The position numbers were made by a program, and so were the translations under genes. Of a stretch of DNA of 32,441 nucleotides, positions 23,899-31,532 are shown in pieces. Position 1 is the stretch's first letter. Every line of letters starts with the position of its first letter. The notes under the pieces are model-generated. The model was not told where the DNA came from, did no database searches, and worked only from the letters and a program-made list of their open reading frames with translations. This DNA is from Candidatus Coatesiibacteriota bacterium. GTDB taxonomy: Bacteria > RBG-13-66-14 > B26-G2. The stretch spans positions 1 to 32,441 of the forward strand of contig QMNJ01000002.1 of the NCBI GenBank assembly GCA_003647715.1, in the 5' to 3' direction.

Positions 23899-23994
23899 AT
23901 TTTAGATTTATTTGCCAAAGTGAACTATGTTGTTATGAAAAACAGATTTGGGAAAGGGATAGATGGTCTATAAGAGTGTATCCAAATTAAATGC

Positions 23995-24023
23995 TTTACA
24001 TCTCAGTTTTGTCCTATTAGAAT
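23995..24023 (+). promoter_or_regulatory. Promoter of the DUF4476-like gene
   Basis: TTTACA at 23995-24000, a 17-base spacer and TAGAAT at 24018-24023; each box matches five of six consensus bases. The leader would be about 30 bases and includes AGGAGG at 24047-24052. Confidence 0.5.
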
Positions 24024-24060
24024 GTTTGCGGTTTTAGGTTTCTAAGAGGAGGTGTTTTTG

Positions 24061-24642
24061 ATGAAAAAATTATGTATTGTGTTTTTGGTAATGGTTGTAA
24101 TTGCTTTTATGGAACCGCTTGTATTTGCAGAGTGGGAAACGAGCATCGTTTCAACGAAATCCATCGTGGAAGACGATGTTGATTTATATCTTACACACAT
24201 TCAGAAGATGACCAGTGATATAGACATATTGATGGAACTCGTCTCCAGTAAGTATGTCAGATATAATGTCCGTTCCAGGCTTAAGTTGATTAATAGCGAC
24301 ATACGGGATATAAGGCGGATTATCGGTGGTGGTGTTATTAAAAGATGGCTACCTATGAGCGAGGACGCCTTTGACAAATTGATTGCAACCCTTGAAGAAG
24401 CTTCCTTTGAAGACGACATGCTCAATATACTAAGAGGTATCTCATCTAAAAATTACTTCACCTGTAGTCAAGTAAAGAGGATTATGGATGTCTTTGAGTT
24501 CTCGGAAGGAAAAATATCAGCATTTAGTATATTATATAAGCATATTATTGACCCTGAGAATATTTCTGTTGTATATACTTCACTTGATTTCTCCAGTGAT
24601 AAAGACAGGATAAGCGAGATTATTGAAGACATGTCTGAGTAG
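24061..24642 (+). CDS. Secreted protein with a DUF4476-like domain
   Basis: A 193-residue protein. The start at the ATG 24061 is chosen because AGGAGG stands eight bases upstream; the frame also has a GTG three codons earlier inside that site. A signal peptide is clear (KKLCIVFLVMVVIAFMEPL, cut probably after VFA). The C-terminal half (about 97-186) follows the DUF4476 pattern: PMSEDAFDKLIATLEEASFE, then a residue pair DD, an FTCSQVKRIMDVFEF segment, and IIDPENISVVYTSLDF. The domain is known mainly from Bacteroidetes surface proteins and has no established function. The N-terminal part (25-95) is helical and charged, without a family I know. It stands alone between the tRNAs and hdrC, with its own promoter. 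Confidence 0.8.
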   Translation: MKKLCIVFLVMVVIAFMEPLVFAEWETSIVSTKSIVEDDVDLYLTHIQKMTSDIDILMELVSSKYVRYNVRSRLKLINSDIRDIRRIIGGGVIKRWLPMSEDAFDKLIATLEEASFEDDMLNILRGISSKNYFTCSQVKRIMDVFEFSEGKISAFSILYKHIIDPENISVVYTSLDFSSDKDRISEIIEDMSE

Positions 24643-24727
24643 AAGATTCCTATATAAAAATTATAAAATAGATGTTATCAATCAAGTTAGAAGTAATCTT
24701 TATTTGTTATTTGCCTTATTTATTGTG

Positions 24728-24756
24728 TTGAAATTTGGTTTTCAATCTGTTATATT
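24728..24756 (+). promoter_or_regulatory. Strong hdr-flx promoter with overlapping dyad
   Basis: TTGAAA at 24728-24733, exactly 17 bases, then TATATT at 24751-24756; both boxes match five of six consensus bases. A perfect dyad TTGAAA-N6-TTTCAA (24728-24745) begins in the -35 box and fills the spacer, so a bound repressor would block the polymerase. The predicted transcription start lies within about three bases of the hdrC ATG at 24766 and there is no ribosome binding site, so the message may be leaderless. The remainder of the gap 24643-24727 is AT-rich and shows nothing else. Confidence 0.55.
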
Positions 24757-24765
24757 ATTCACAAT

Positions 24766-25320
24766 ATGGCTGAAACCCTGAGTAATAAAAACCTTCATTA
24801 TGAGTTCAGAAGAGAGCTCTATGATATATCGGGCGAAAACATAGAGCGTTGTTATCAGTGTGGGAAGTGCACTGCGGGTTGTCCCATTGCGTTCGCTATG
24901 GATTTAGGTCCCGGGCGTCTTATACGATACCTGCAATTAGGCCTAATTGACGAAGCATTAAACTCTAACACCTACTGGCTTTGTTCTAATTGTTTGACTT
25001 GTTCAACCCGATGCCCTCGTGAGATAGATATTGCCAACCTGATGGATGGTCTTAGAAACATTGCCTTCAAAAGAGATATAAAGCCCTCTGACCCCTCTGT
25101 AAAGAACTTTACCAGGGTCTTTCTTTATGTGATAAAGAATTTCGGCAGGATGTTTGAGGTCGCCTTTGTTATATTCAACAATCTTGTTAATTTGAATCCA
25201 TTGAAGGATATGACAAAGGCGCCTATGATGTTATTGAAGGGTAAGATATCACTGTATCCATCAAGGTTTGAAGGAAGTGGTCGTGTAAAGGAGATAATGG
25301 AGAGGTGGGAGAAGAACTGA
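24766..25320 (+). CDS. hdrC: Heterodisulfide reductase-like subunit C
   Basis: Iron-sulfur subunit that links HdrA to the catalytic HdrB. Two complete [4Fe-4S] motifs: C29-x2-C32-x2-C35-x3-C39 (CYQCGKCTAGCP) and C73-x2-C76-x2-C79-x3-C83 (CSNCLTCSTRCP). The 184-residue length and the arrangement RLIRYLQLG between the motifs are usual for HdrC. The C-terminal half lacks transmembrane helices of the HdrE type. It is the first gene of a seven-gene operon and overlaps hdrB by 16 bases. Its promoter is so close that translation may begin without a leader. Confidence 0.92.
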   Translation: MAETLSNKNLHYEFRRELYDISGENIERCYQCGKCTAGCPIAFAMDLGPGRLIRYLQLGLIDEALNSNTYWLCSNCLTCSTRCPREIDIANLMDGLRNIAFKRDIKPSDPSVKNFTRVFLYVIKNFGRMFEVAFVIFNNLVNLNPLKDMTKAPMMLLKGKISLYPSRFEGSGRVKEIMERWEKN

Positions 25321-26198
25321 GATTTGCTTATTATCCCGGTTGCTCTGCTCATTCAACCTCAAAGGAATATGAGACATCGTTTAGGTATGTATGCGAAAAG
25401 CTTGGAATTACGCTTGTTGATATTGAGAACTGGGTATGTTGTGGAGCATCTGCGGGGCATTTTTATGATATAGGATTCTCGGTTGCTCTTGCATGCGACA
25501 CACTGGTGAAGGCGAGGGATATTGGACTTCCATTGATAACTGTCTGCCCCGCCTGTTATAACCGCTTGCTTCACGCAAATTATTTAATAAAAGAAGATGG
25601 CGAACTTGCAAAGAGGGTAGCAGATACTATTGGCTCAGAATACGATGGGCAGCACGAGGTTTATAATATACTTGATGCATTCTCTAAGATAGATATAGAA
25701 GAGGCGAAACCTATTGTTGAAAGACCGTTAGATGGTCTTAAAGTCGCCTGTTATTATGGTTGTCTATTTACCAGACCCCCGAAGATGACAAACTTTAAGA
25801 GGTATGAAGACCCCCTTGTAATGGAGAATATTCTGTCATTAACTGGAGTTGACCCGGTTGATTATAATCACAAGGTGAACTGTTGCGGAGGGAGTTTGTC
25901 ACTCTCTAATACAGAGGTTCTCGGTAAACTTGTTGGTGAGATATTAGATGATGCCATCAGGAATGGCGCAGAGGTCATTGCTACTGCTTGTCCGCTATGT
26001 CAGAGCACATTGGAGTTAAGGCAGAATGAGGCATCAAAATACCTTGGTAGGAAAATTAGAGTTCCAATAACCTACTTTACTCAACTGATGGCATATTCAT
26101 TTGGTGCTGATAAGAAGACGGTCGGTTTCGGTAGAAACTGGATAAGCCCTGCTAGCATTATCAACGATTTAGAGAAGAGGGAAGTTAAGGCAGGTTAG
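25305..26198 (+). CDS. hdrB: Heterodisulfide reductase-like subunit B (two CCG domains)
   Basis: Catalytic-type subunit that in methanogens holds two non-cubane [4Fe-4S] clusters for disulfide reduction. Both cysteine-rich CCG domains are intact: C13, C45-C46 (VCCGAS), C81 and C84 (CPAC), and C153, C193-C194 (NCCGGS), C229 and C232 (CPLC). It has 297 residues. Translation starts at a GTG inside the end of hdrC with AAGGAG some ten bases upstream. The bacterial substrate is not known; DsrC or another thiol protein has been proposed in sulfate reducers, and no dsrC is visible in the window. Confidence 0.93.
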   Translation: MGEELRFAYYPGCSAHSTSKEYETSFRYVCEKLGITLVDIENWVCCGASAGHFYDIGFSVALACDTLVKARDIGLPLITVCPACYNRLLHANYLIKEDGELAKRVADTIGSEYDGQHEVYNILDAFSKIDIEEAKPIVERPLDGLKVACYYGCLFTRPPKMTNFKRYEDPLVMENILSLTGVDPVDYNHKVNCCGGSLSLSNTEVLGKLVGEILDDAIRNGAEVIATACPLCQSTLELRQNEASKYLGRKIRVPITYFTQLMAYSFGADKKTVGFGRNWISPASIINDLEKREVKAG

Positions 26199-26200
26199 TT

Positions 26201-28237
26201 ATGGCGAGAGTGGGTGTCTTTGTCTGTTGGTGTGGTGCTAATATAGCTGGAACTGTTGATGTAAAAAGGGTTGCAGAAGAGGCATCAAAACTTCCCGGGG
26301 TTGTCTATTCTACTGACTACAAGTATATGTGCTCTGACCCGGGTCAGGAGATTGTGAGGGATGCAATTAAAGAGCACAAACTCAATTCAGTGGTAATCGC
26401 CGCCTGTTCTCCAAGAATGCATGAACCTACCTTCAGGGCTTGTGTTGCAGATGTAGGTCTCAATCCATATAAGTTGGAGATGGCTAATATCAGAGAGCAT
26501 TCTTCTTGGGTGCACTCAGATATTGAGAAGGCGACCGCAAAGGCGATTGATATTGTGAAGATGGCTGTAGCCAAGGCGAAGGAACTTGAACCGCTTGATA
26601 ATATTGAGGTTCCTCTAACCAAAAGGGCACTCGTAATAGGTGGCGGGGTTGCTGGAATTCAGAGTGCTCTTGATATTGCAGACGGAGGGGTGGAGGTTAT
26701 TCTGGTTGAGAGAGAACCATCTATTGGTGGTAAGATGGCGATGCTTGACGAGACCTTTCCCACTCTTGATTGTTCACAGTGCATTCTCACCCCCAAGATG
26801 GTAGATGCGTCAAGACACAAGAATATAACTCTATATACCTATTCGGAGGTTGAAAGGGTTGAGGGCTATATTGGTAATTTTGTGGTAACTATAAGGAAGA
26901 AGGCGAGGTCCGTGGATGAGGAACTGTGTAATGGTTGTGGTGAGTGCACACTAAAGTGCCCCGTTAAGAAGATTCCAGATGAGTTTGAACAGGGTCTTAC
27001 AACGAGGACTGCTATATACTTCCCCTTTCCTCAAGCAGTCCCCAAGATACCTGTGATTGACAAGGAGAACTGTCGCTATTATACAGAAGGGAAGTGCAAG
27101 GTCTGTGAGATGGTCTGCCCCAGAAATGCAATAAGATTTGACCAGCCGGATGAATTTATAAAGGTTGAAGTAGGCGCCATAGTGCTGGCTACAGGTTATA
27201 AACTTTTTGACCACTCAAAGATTGAGGAATACGGCTATGGCGAGGTTGATGATGTTATCACAGGTCTTCAGTTTGAGCGACTCTCCTGCGCCTCGGGACC
27301 AACAGGGGGCAAGATAAAGAGACCATCAGATGGAAAAGAACCTGAGAATGTGGTCTTTATTGGGTGTGTTGGCTCAAGGGATGATAAATACGATAGACCA
27401 TACTGTTCCAAGATATGTTGTATGTATACCGCCAAGCACGCAATTCTTCTGCACCATCGCCTTCCATCTGCCAGAGCATTCATATTCTATATTGATGTAA
27501 GAGCGGGTGGTAAGGGATATGAGGAGTTTATCCAGAGGGCGATGGAGGAGGCGGGCGCTTTATATATCAGGGGAAGGGTCTCACGCCTATACAGGGATGG
27601 AGATAAGGTGATGGTGCTGGGGTATGACACAATCTCTGGCAAGAATATTGAGATACCAGCCGATATGGTTGTCCTCGCAACAGGGATTGAGCCATCCTCT
27701 GGCGTGATAGAACTGGCAAGAAATGTTGGAGTTGCTTATGACCGATATGGCTTCTTCGTGGAGGCACACCCGAAGTTGAGACCGGTTGATACCAATACCG
27801 CTGGTGTATTCCTTGCTGGTTGCTGTCAGGCGCCTATGGACATACCCGATTCTGTTGCACAGGGTTCTGCTTCTGCAAGCAAAGTGCTGGCTCTACTGTC
27901 CAGAGACATACTGGAGCGGGAACCGATGGTTGCTGTGGTGGACGAAGAAACCTGCTCCGGCTGTTTTGCATGCAGAGATGTCTGCCCCTACGACGCCATA
28001 GAAGAGGTGGAGAGAAAGGTGTGGATAGAAGATAAGCCAGACATAAGGAAAGTGGCGAGAGTAAATAGGGGAAAGTGTCAGGGATGTGGAACCTGCACTA
28101 CCGTGTGCAGGTCAAGTGCAATTGACATCAAGGGAACTACTGATTTACAAATATTTGAGCAAATTGGGGCTTTGATAGGTGAGAGCTCTCCATCAGTAAA
28201 GCATAAGGCGACAATGGGTGAAGAGAAAAATGGGTAA
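26201..28237 (+). CDS. hdrA: Heterodisulfide reductase-like subunit A (FAD, multi-cluster)
   Basis: Flavin subunit, the proposed site of electron bifurcation. 678 residues. Order: N-terminal domain with WCGAN (10-14) and C44; FAD-binding GGGVAG (147-152) with VEREPSIGGKMA; C191 and C194 (LDCSQC); a ferredoxin-like motif C243-C246-C249-C253; a second set C291, C299, C302, C306; the thioredoxin-reductase-like core ending in LATGIEPSSG and VFLAGCCQAPMDIPDSVAQG; and two C-terminal [4Fe-4S] motifs, C585-C588-C591-C595 and C626-C629-C632-C636. It begins two bases after hdrB. This is the complete bacterial-archaeal HdrA form, not a truncated one. Confidence 0.94.
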   Translation: MARVGVFVCWCGANIAGTVDVKRVAEEASKLPGVVYSTDYKYMCSDPGQEIVRDAIKEHKLNSVVIAACSPRMHEPTFRACVADVGLNPYKLEMANIREHSSWVHSDIEKATAKAIDIVKMAVAKAKELEPLDNIEVPLTKRALVIGGGVAGIQSALDIADGGVEVILVEREPSIGGKMAMLDETFPTLDCSQCILTPKMVDASRHKNITLYTYSEVERVEGYIGNFVVTIRKKARSVDEELCNGCGECTLKCPVKKIPDEFEQGLTTRTAIYFPFPQAVPKIPVIDKENCRYYTEGKCKVCEMVCPRNAIRFDQPDEFIKVEVGAIVLATGYKLFDHSKIEEYGYGEVDDVITGLQFERLSCASGPTGGKIKRPSDGKEPENVVFIGCVGSRDDKYDRPYCSKICCMYTAKHAILLHHRLPSARAFIFYIDVRAGGKGYEEFIQRAMEEAGALYIRGRVSRLYRDGDKVMVLGYDTISGKNIEIPADMVVLATGIEPSSGVIELARNVGVAYDRYGFFVEAHPKLRPVDTNTAGVFLAGCCQAPMDIPDSVAQGSASASKVLALLSRDILEREPMVAVVDEETCSGCFACRDVCPYDAIEEVERKVWIEDKPDIRKVARVNRGKCQGCGTCTTVCRSSAIDIKGTTDLQIFEQIGALIGESSPSVKHKATMGEEKNG

Positions 28238-28249
28238 AGGTGAAAGAGA

Positions 28250-28702
28250 ATGGCTAATGAGAAGATTAATAATGGAACTGGTTTTGAGCCGTTCATAGTC
28301 GGGTATCTATGCAACTGGTGTTCTTATGCTGGCGCAGACCTTGCGGGCACCAGTAGATTTGAGTATAAACCGAATATAAGGGTAATAAAGGTTCCATGCT
28401 CTGGCAGGGTGGAGGTTCTGCATGTCTTAAAACCCCTATTTGATGGTGCTGATGGCGTTCTGGTATCCGGCTGTCATCCCGGTGACTGCCATTATTCAAC
28501 AGGTAATTACTATGCACGACGAAGGTTCACTGTTCTGAAAGAGATATTGAAAGCAGTGGGTATGGAATCCAATAGGTTTCAGATGAGCTGGGTATCTGCA
28601 TCTGAGGGACGCAAATGGGCAGATGTTGTGGATGAGGTTGTGGAGAAGATAAAGGCACTGGGACCCAATAGGATGTTCAAAGACGAAGAGCAAAAAGAGT
28701 AA
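28250..28702 (+). CDS. flxD: MvhD/FlxD-type delta subunit
   Basis: Small iron-sulfur protein that carries electrons between a dehydrogenase module and HdrA. The family is methyl-viologen-reducing hydrogenase delta. Its five conserved cysteines are present: C21 and C24 (LCNWCSYAGAD), C50 (VPCSGRV), C75 and C80 (SGCHPGDCHY). It has 150 residues. With no hydrogenase large subunit (MvhA) nearby but flavin-oxidoreductase genes downstream, FlxD fits better than MvhD as a name. It follows hdrA after 12 bases. Confidence 0.88.
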   Translation: MANEKINNGTGFEPFIVGYLCNWCSYAGADLAGTSRFEYKPNIRVIKVPCSGRVEVLHVLKPLFDGADGVLVSGCHPGDCHYSTGNYYARRRFTVLKEILKAVGMESNRFQMSWVSASEGRKWADVVDEVVEKIKALGPNRMFKDEEQKE

Positions 28703-28710
28703 TAATTGGT

Positions 28711-29631
28711 ATGACCGAAGCTGTAAACATAGGTGAGGAATTTAGAAAAAAGGCGAGAGAGCTTCTCAGAAAGGGTGAGATAAACGCTGTAATTGGATAT
28801 AAGAAGAGCGGTCTTCCGCCCTATTCTAAACCCCATATCGCATTGAAAGAGGATGACACCGATGAGTTTATATTTGATGTCAATTGCGTCCACAATCTGG
28901 TTCTATATGTTCTCAATTATCTATTGGAGTATCCTGAGGATAAGGTTGCGGTCTTATTAAAAGGGTGTGACCAGAAGTCGCTTATAGTTCTTGCACAGGA
29001 ATCAAAGATAGATAGGGAGAGAGTGAAGGTTATCGGTTTCGGTTGCCCGGGAGTGATTGACCCGAGAAAGGTGGAGGGTGATGAGGAGGATGCACACAAG
29101 TCGTTGACTGCTGAGAATGTTCATGACAAGTGCCTATACTGCGATGTAAGAAATACCCCTCAGGCAGACATATTTATCGGCGAGATGGTGGATATCAAAC
29201 CCACGAAGGAGAGATACTTCAGGGAGAGAGAGTTCTATGGGAAAAAGAGTGAGAGCGAACTGCTTGATTTCTGGAAAGGCGCATTTTCTTCCTGTATCAG
29301 GTGTTATGCATGCAGGCAGGTCTGCCCTCTGTGCTACTGCGATATCTGCATATCATATCGCAATATGCCCCAGTGGATTGAACTTTCGCCAACCACAGAT
29401 AACAATATGCTCTTTCATGTGAGGAGGGCTATGTGTATGGCAGGGAGGTGTATAGATTGCGGTGAGTGTGAGAGGGTCTGCCCAGTAGGGATTCCTCTCA
29501 GGTTGATATACAACAAGGTCTCGTTGGAAATTGAGGATAAGTATGATGGTTATAGGGCGGGTATGGACAGTGAGAGGAAACCACCTCTTCAGGAATACAG
29601 TATGGCTGACCCGGAGGATTTTATCTTATGA
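28711..29631 (+). CDS. flxC: Iron-sulfur protein of the Flx module, probably FlxC
   Basis: 306 residues. The N-terminal two thirds (about 10-160) resemble the FrhB-like beta-subunit fold found in F420-type enzymes: VNCVHNLVLYVLNYL, VLLKGCDQKSLIVLAQE, VIGFGCPGVIDP, and C141-x2-C144. Two [4Fe-4S] motifs follow: C195-C198-C201-C205 (CIRCYACRQVCPLCYC, with two extra cysteines C208 and C210) and C247-C250-C253-C257 (CIDCGECERVCP). It sits between flxD and flxB and its last codon overlaps the start of flxB as ATGA. The name flxC rests mainly on gene order compared with the described flxABCD-hdrABC sets. Confidence 0.75.
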   Translation: MTEAVNIGEEFRKKARELLRKGEINAVIGYKKSGLPPYSKPHIALKEDDTDEFIFDVNCVHNLVLYVLNYLLEYPEDKVAVLLKGCDQKSLIVLAQESKIDRERVKVIGFGCPGVIDPRKVEGDEEDAHKSLTAENVHDKCLYCDVRNTPQADIFIGEMVDIKPTKERYFREREFYGKKSESELLDFWKGAFSSCIRCYACRQVCPLCYCDICISYRNMPQWIELSPTTDNNMLFHVRRAMCMAGRCIDCGECERVCPVGIPLRLIYNKVSLEIEDKYDGYRAGMDSERKPPLQEYSMADPEDFIL

Positions 29632-30647
29632 GCAATAAAAAGGCATACTTCATATCTGATGATAAGTTGAACGGTTTTATTGAGTCGTTGAATGAGAAGG
29701 TGCCTGTGTATGTTCCGCAGAGGTTTGATAGAGCCGACGGCACTGGTATTTACACTGAATACAGACCTTATGGTGAAGGTGAGGTGGACTTGGAGAGTAG
29801 AACGCTACTTTCAGTAAAAAGCATTTTCCTCCCCCAATGTGAAGTAATCCTTGGGTTCACCACCAATGAAGAAAGAGTTGATGTGGTTTCAGAGGCGCCG
29901 TCTGATGAGAGAGTTTTATTTAGTATCAGGAACTGTGACTTTGAGGCAGTAAGGCGCCTTGATTTGCTATTCGGGTGGGATTATCGTGATGAATTCTGGT
30001 TTGCGCGTCGTGAGAATACGATAATAGTGGTGAACATCTGTGATAGTCCCCTTGATGATAAGTGTTTCTGCCACTGGGTCGGTGTTGACCCGGTAGCAAC
30101 TGAATTAGCCGATTGTGTTATGTTGAGAGCGGAGGGCGGATATATTATCTGGCGGATAAGCGAGAGGGGAGATGTGATAATTGATGTGCTTGATAAAGTG
30201 GGTGCTGATGAGGTGGATGTGCCGGAGGTAGAGGCGAAGGGTTTTGATAATGCGATTGAGGTTGATGGCTCTCATAACGCCCTATTTGAGATATTTACAG
30301 ATGAGATATGGAAAGTGCTTGAGCCATCCTGCATTGGTTGTGGTATCTGCACATTCGTTTGTCCCACCTGCCACTGCTTTGAGATACAAGATGAGGGGAG
30401 TAAGCGTGTTAGGTTCTGGGACTATTGCACAGGTTATGAGTTCACCAGAACCGAGGCACATCAGCCCAGACCACGCCAGTATCAGAGATACAGGCAGAGA
30501 GTGATGCATAAATACTCATATTACCCCAGACGTTTCGGTGTTGTTGGTTGCACTGGCTGTGGCAGGTGTATATCTGCCTGCCCCCAGAATGTTGACATCA
30601 GGGAAGATATAGTTCGTCTACTAAAGAGAGCAAAGGTGATAAAGTAG
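29628..30647 (+). CDS. flxB: Iron-sulfur protein of the Flx module, sulfhydrogenase-beta/AsrA type (FlxB)
   Basis: 339 residues. The N-terminal domain (about 5-200) has the pattern of the anaerobic sulfite reductase A / sulfhydrogenase beta family: FSIRNCDFEAVRRLDLLF (98-115) and ENTIIVVNICDSPLDDKCFCHW (about 129-150, seen as IIVVNIC and CFCHW). Two [4Fe-4S] motifs follow: C235-C238-C241-C245 (CIGCGICTFVCPTCHC) and C308-C311-C314-C318 (CTGCGRCISACP). It probably relays electrons from the flavin subunit FlxA to the rest. It is coupled to flxC by a four-base overlap and is followed by flxA after nine bases. Confidence 0.82.
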   Translation: MSNKKAYFISDDKLNGFIESLNEKVPVYVPQRFDRADGTGIYTEYRPYGEGEVDLESRTLLSVKSIFLPQCEVILGFTTNEERVDVVSEAPSDERVLFSIRNCDFEAVRRLDLLFGWDYRDEFWFARRENTIIVVNICDSPLDDKCFCHWVGVDPVATELADCVMLRAEGGYIIWRISERGDVIIDVLDKVGADEVDVPEVEAKGFDNAIEVDGSHNALFEIFTDEIWKVLEPSCIGCGICTFVCPTCHCFEIQDEGSKRVRFWDYCTGYEFTRTEAHQPRPRQYQRYRQRVMHKYSYYPRRFGVVGCTGCGRCISACPQNVDIREDIVRLLKRAKVIK

Positions 30648-30656
30648 GAGATTTAA

Positions 30657-31499
30657 ATGGTGGAGAACATATATCAGCCAAAGATGATGCGTGTAATAGA
30701 GGTGCGGGATGAAACCCCTACCATCAAGACATTCCGCCTTGAGTTCGTGGATGATGAAGACAGGAAGAACTTTACCTTTAAGGAAGGGCAATTCGGTGAA
30801 TTCAGTGTGCCCGGCTCGGGTGAGGCAACATTCTGCATTGCATCGCCTACCTTCTGGAGGGACTACATTGAGATAACCGTGAAGGAGGTGAGAAGGGCTA
30901 CCCACGCTTTCCATCTTCTTGATGTTGGCGATTTCGTTACTTTTAGGGGACCCTATGGCAACTGGTTTCCAGTGGACGATTTCTATGGAAAGAATGTTAT
31001 GGTAATAGGAGGCGGAATAGGTATTGCTCCACTTAGGGGTTTGATACACAGGGTTATTAAAGAGCGGAAGAAGTTTGGGGATTTTTGCATTATATATGCG
31101 GCGAGGTGCGTTGAAGAGTTGGTTTATAAAGAAGAGGTCTATGGGTGGTGGGAGAGCGATGATATTTGTAATACAACCCTTTGTGTTGACCCTGGTGGTG
31201 AGACGCCCGACTGGCGTGGCAAGGTGAGTTTTGTTCCACCTGTTCTTGAGCAGATGAAGCCCTCACCTAAGAACGGAGTAGTAGTGGTTTGCGGACCGCC
31301 GATTATGATACGGCTATGTATGGAGAAACTAGTTGAGTTGGGCTTTTCGCCTGATGTGCTCTATACCACCCTTGAGGCGAAGATGAAGTGTGGGTTGGGT
31401 AAGTGTGGTAGGTGCAATATAGGCGATGTCTATATATGCAAGGATGGACCTGTATTTACATATGCTCAGATAGAGGGTTTTCCAGGTGAGGTGTGGTAA
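30657..31499 (+). CDS. flxA: FAD/NAD(P)-binding oxidoreductase subunit, sulfhydrogenase-gamma type (FlxA)
   Basis: 280 residues of the ferredoxin-NADP reductase superfamily. The FAD region holds EGQFGEFSVPG (43-53) and TFCIASP (58-64) in the place of the usual RPYSIAS, then RGPYGNWFP (97-105). NAD(P)-binding motifs are GGGIGIAPLR (118-127) and VVCGPPIMIR (210-219). The C-terminus has a [2Fe-2S] set C245, C250, C253, C261 (MKCGLGKCGRCNIGDVYIC), as in HydG/PyrK-type subunits. It is the likely NAD(P)H entry point of the Hdr-Flx complex. GGAG precedes its ATG. It is the last gene of the operon; no strong terminator is seen in the 33 bases to the opposing gene. Confidence 0.86.
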   Translation: MVENIYQPKMMRVIEVRDETPTIKTFRLEFVDDEDRKNFTFKEGQFGEFSVPGSGEATFCIASPTFWRDYIEITVKEVRRATHAFHLLDVGDFVTFRGPYGNWFPVDDFYGKNVMVIGGGIGIAPLRGLIHRVIKERKKFGDFCIIYAARCVEELVYKEEVYGWWESDDICNTTLCVDPGGETPDWRGKVSFVPPVLEQMKPSPKNGVVVVCGPPIMIRLCMEKLVELGFSPDVLYTTLEAKMKCGLGKCGRCNIGDVYICKDGPVFTYAQIEGFPGEVW

Positions 31500-31532
31500 A
31501 TAGATAGTCGTTCCTAATGGTTATTATTCAAT

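Noticed and set aside
24728..24745. The hdrC dyad as a Rex operator
   Set aside because: It has TTGAAA/TTTCAA arms and lacks the TTGTGAA/TTCACAA pattern expected of Rex sites, so I only call it a dyad.
28250..28702. The delta subunit as proof of an MvhADG hydrogenase
   Set aside because: No hydrogenase large or small subunit is in the operon; flavin-oxidoreductase genes follow instead.
31500..31532. Terminator between flxA and the YprB-type gene
   Set aside because: Only a four-base stem (TAAT/ATTA) is visible and there is no T-run, so I do not annotate one.
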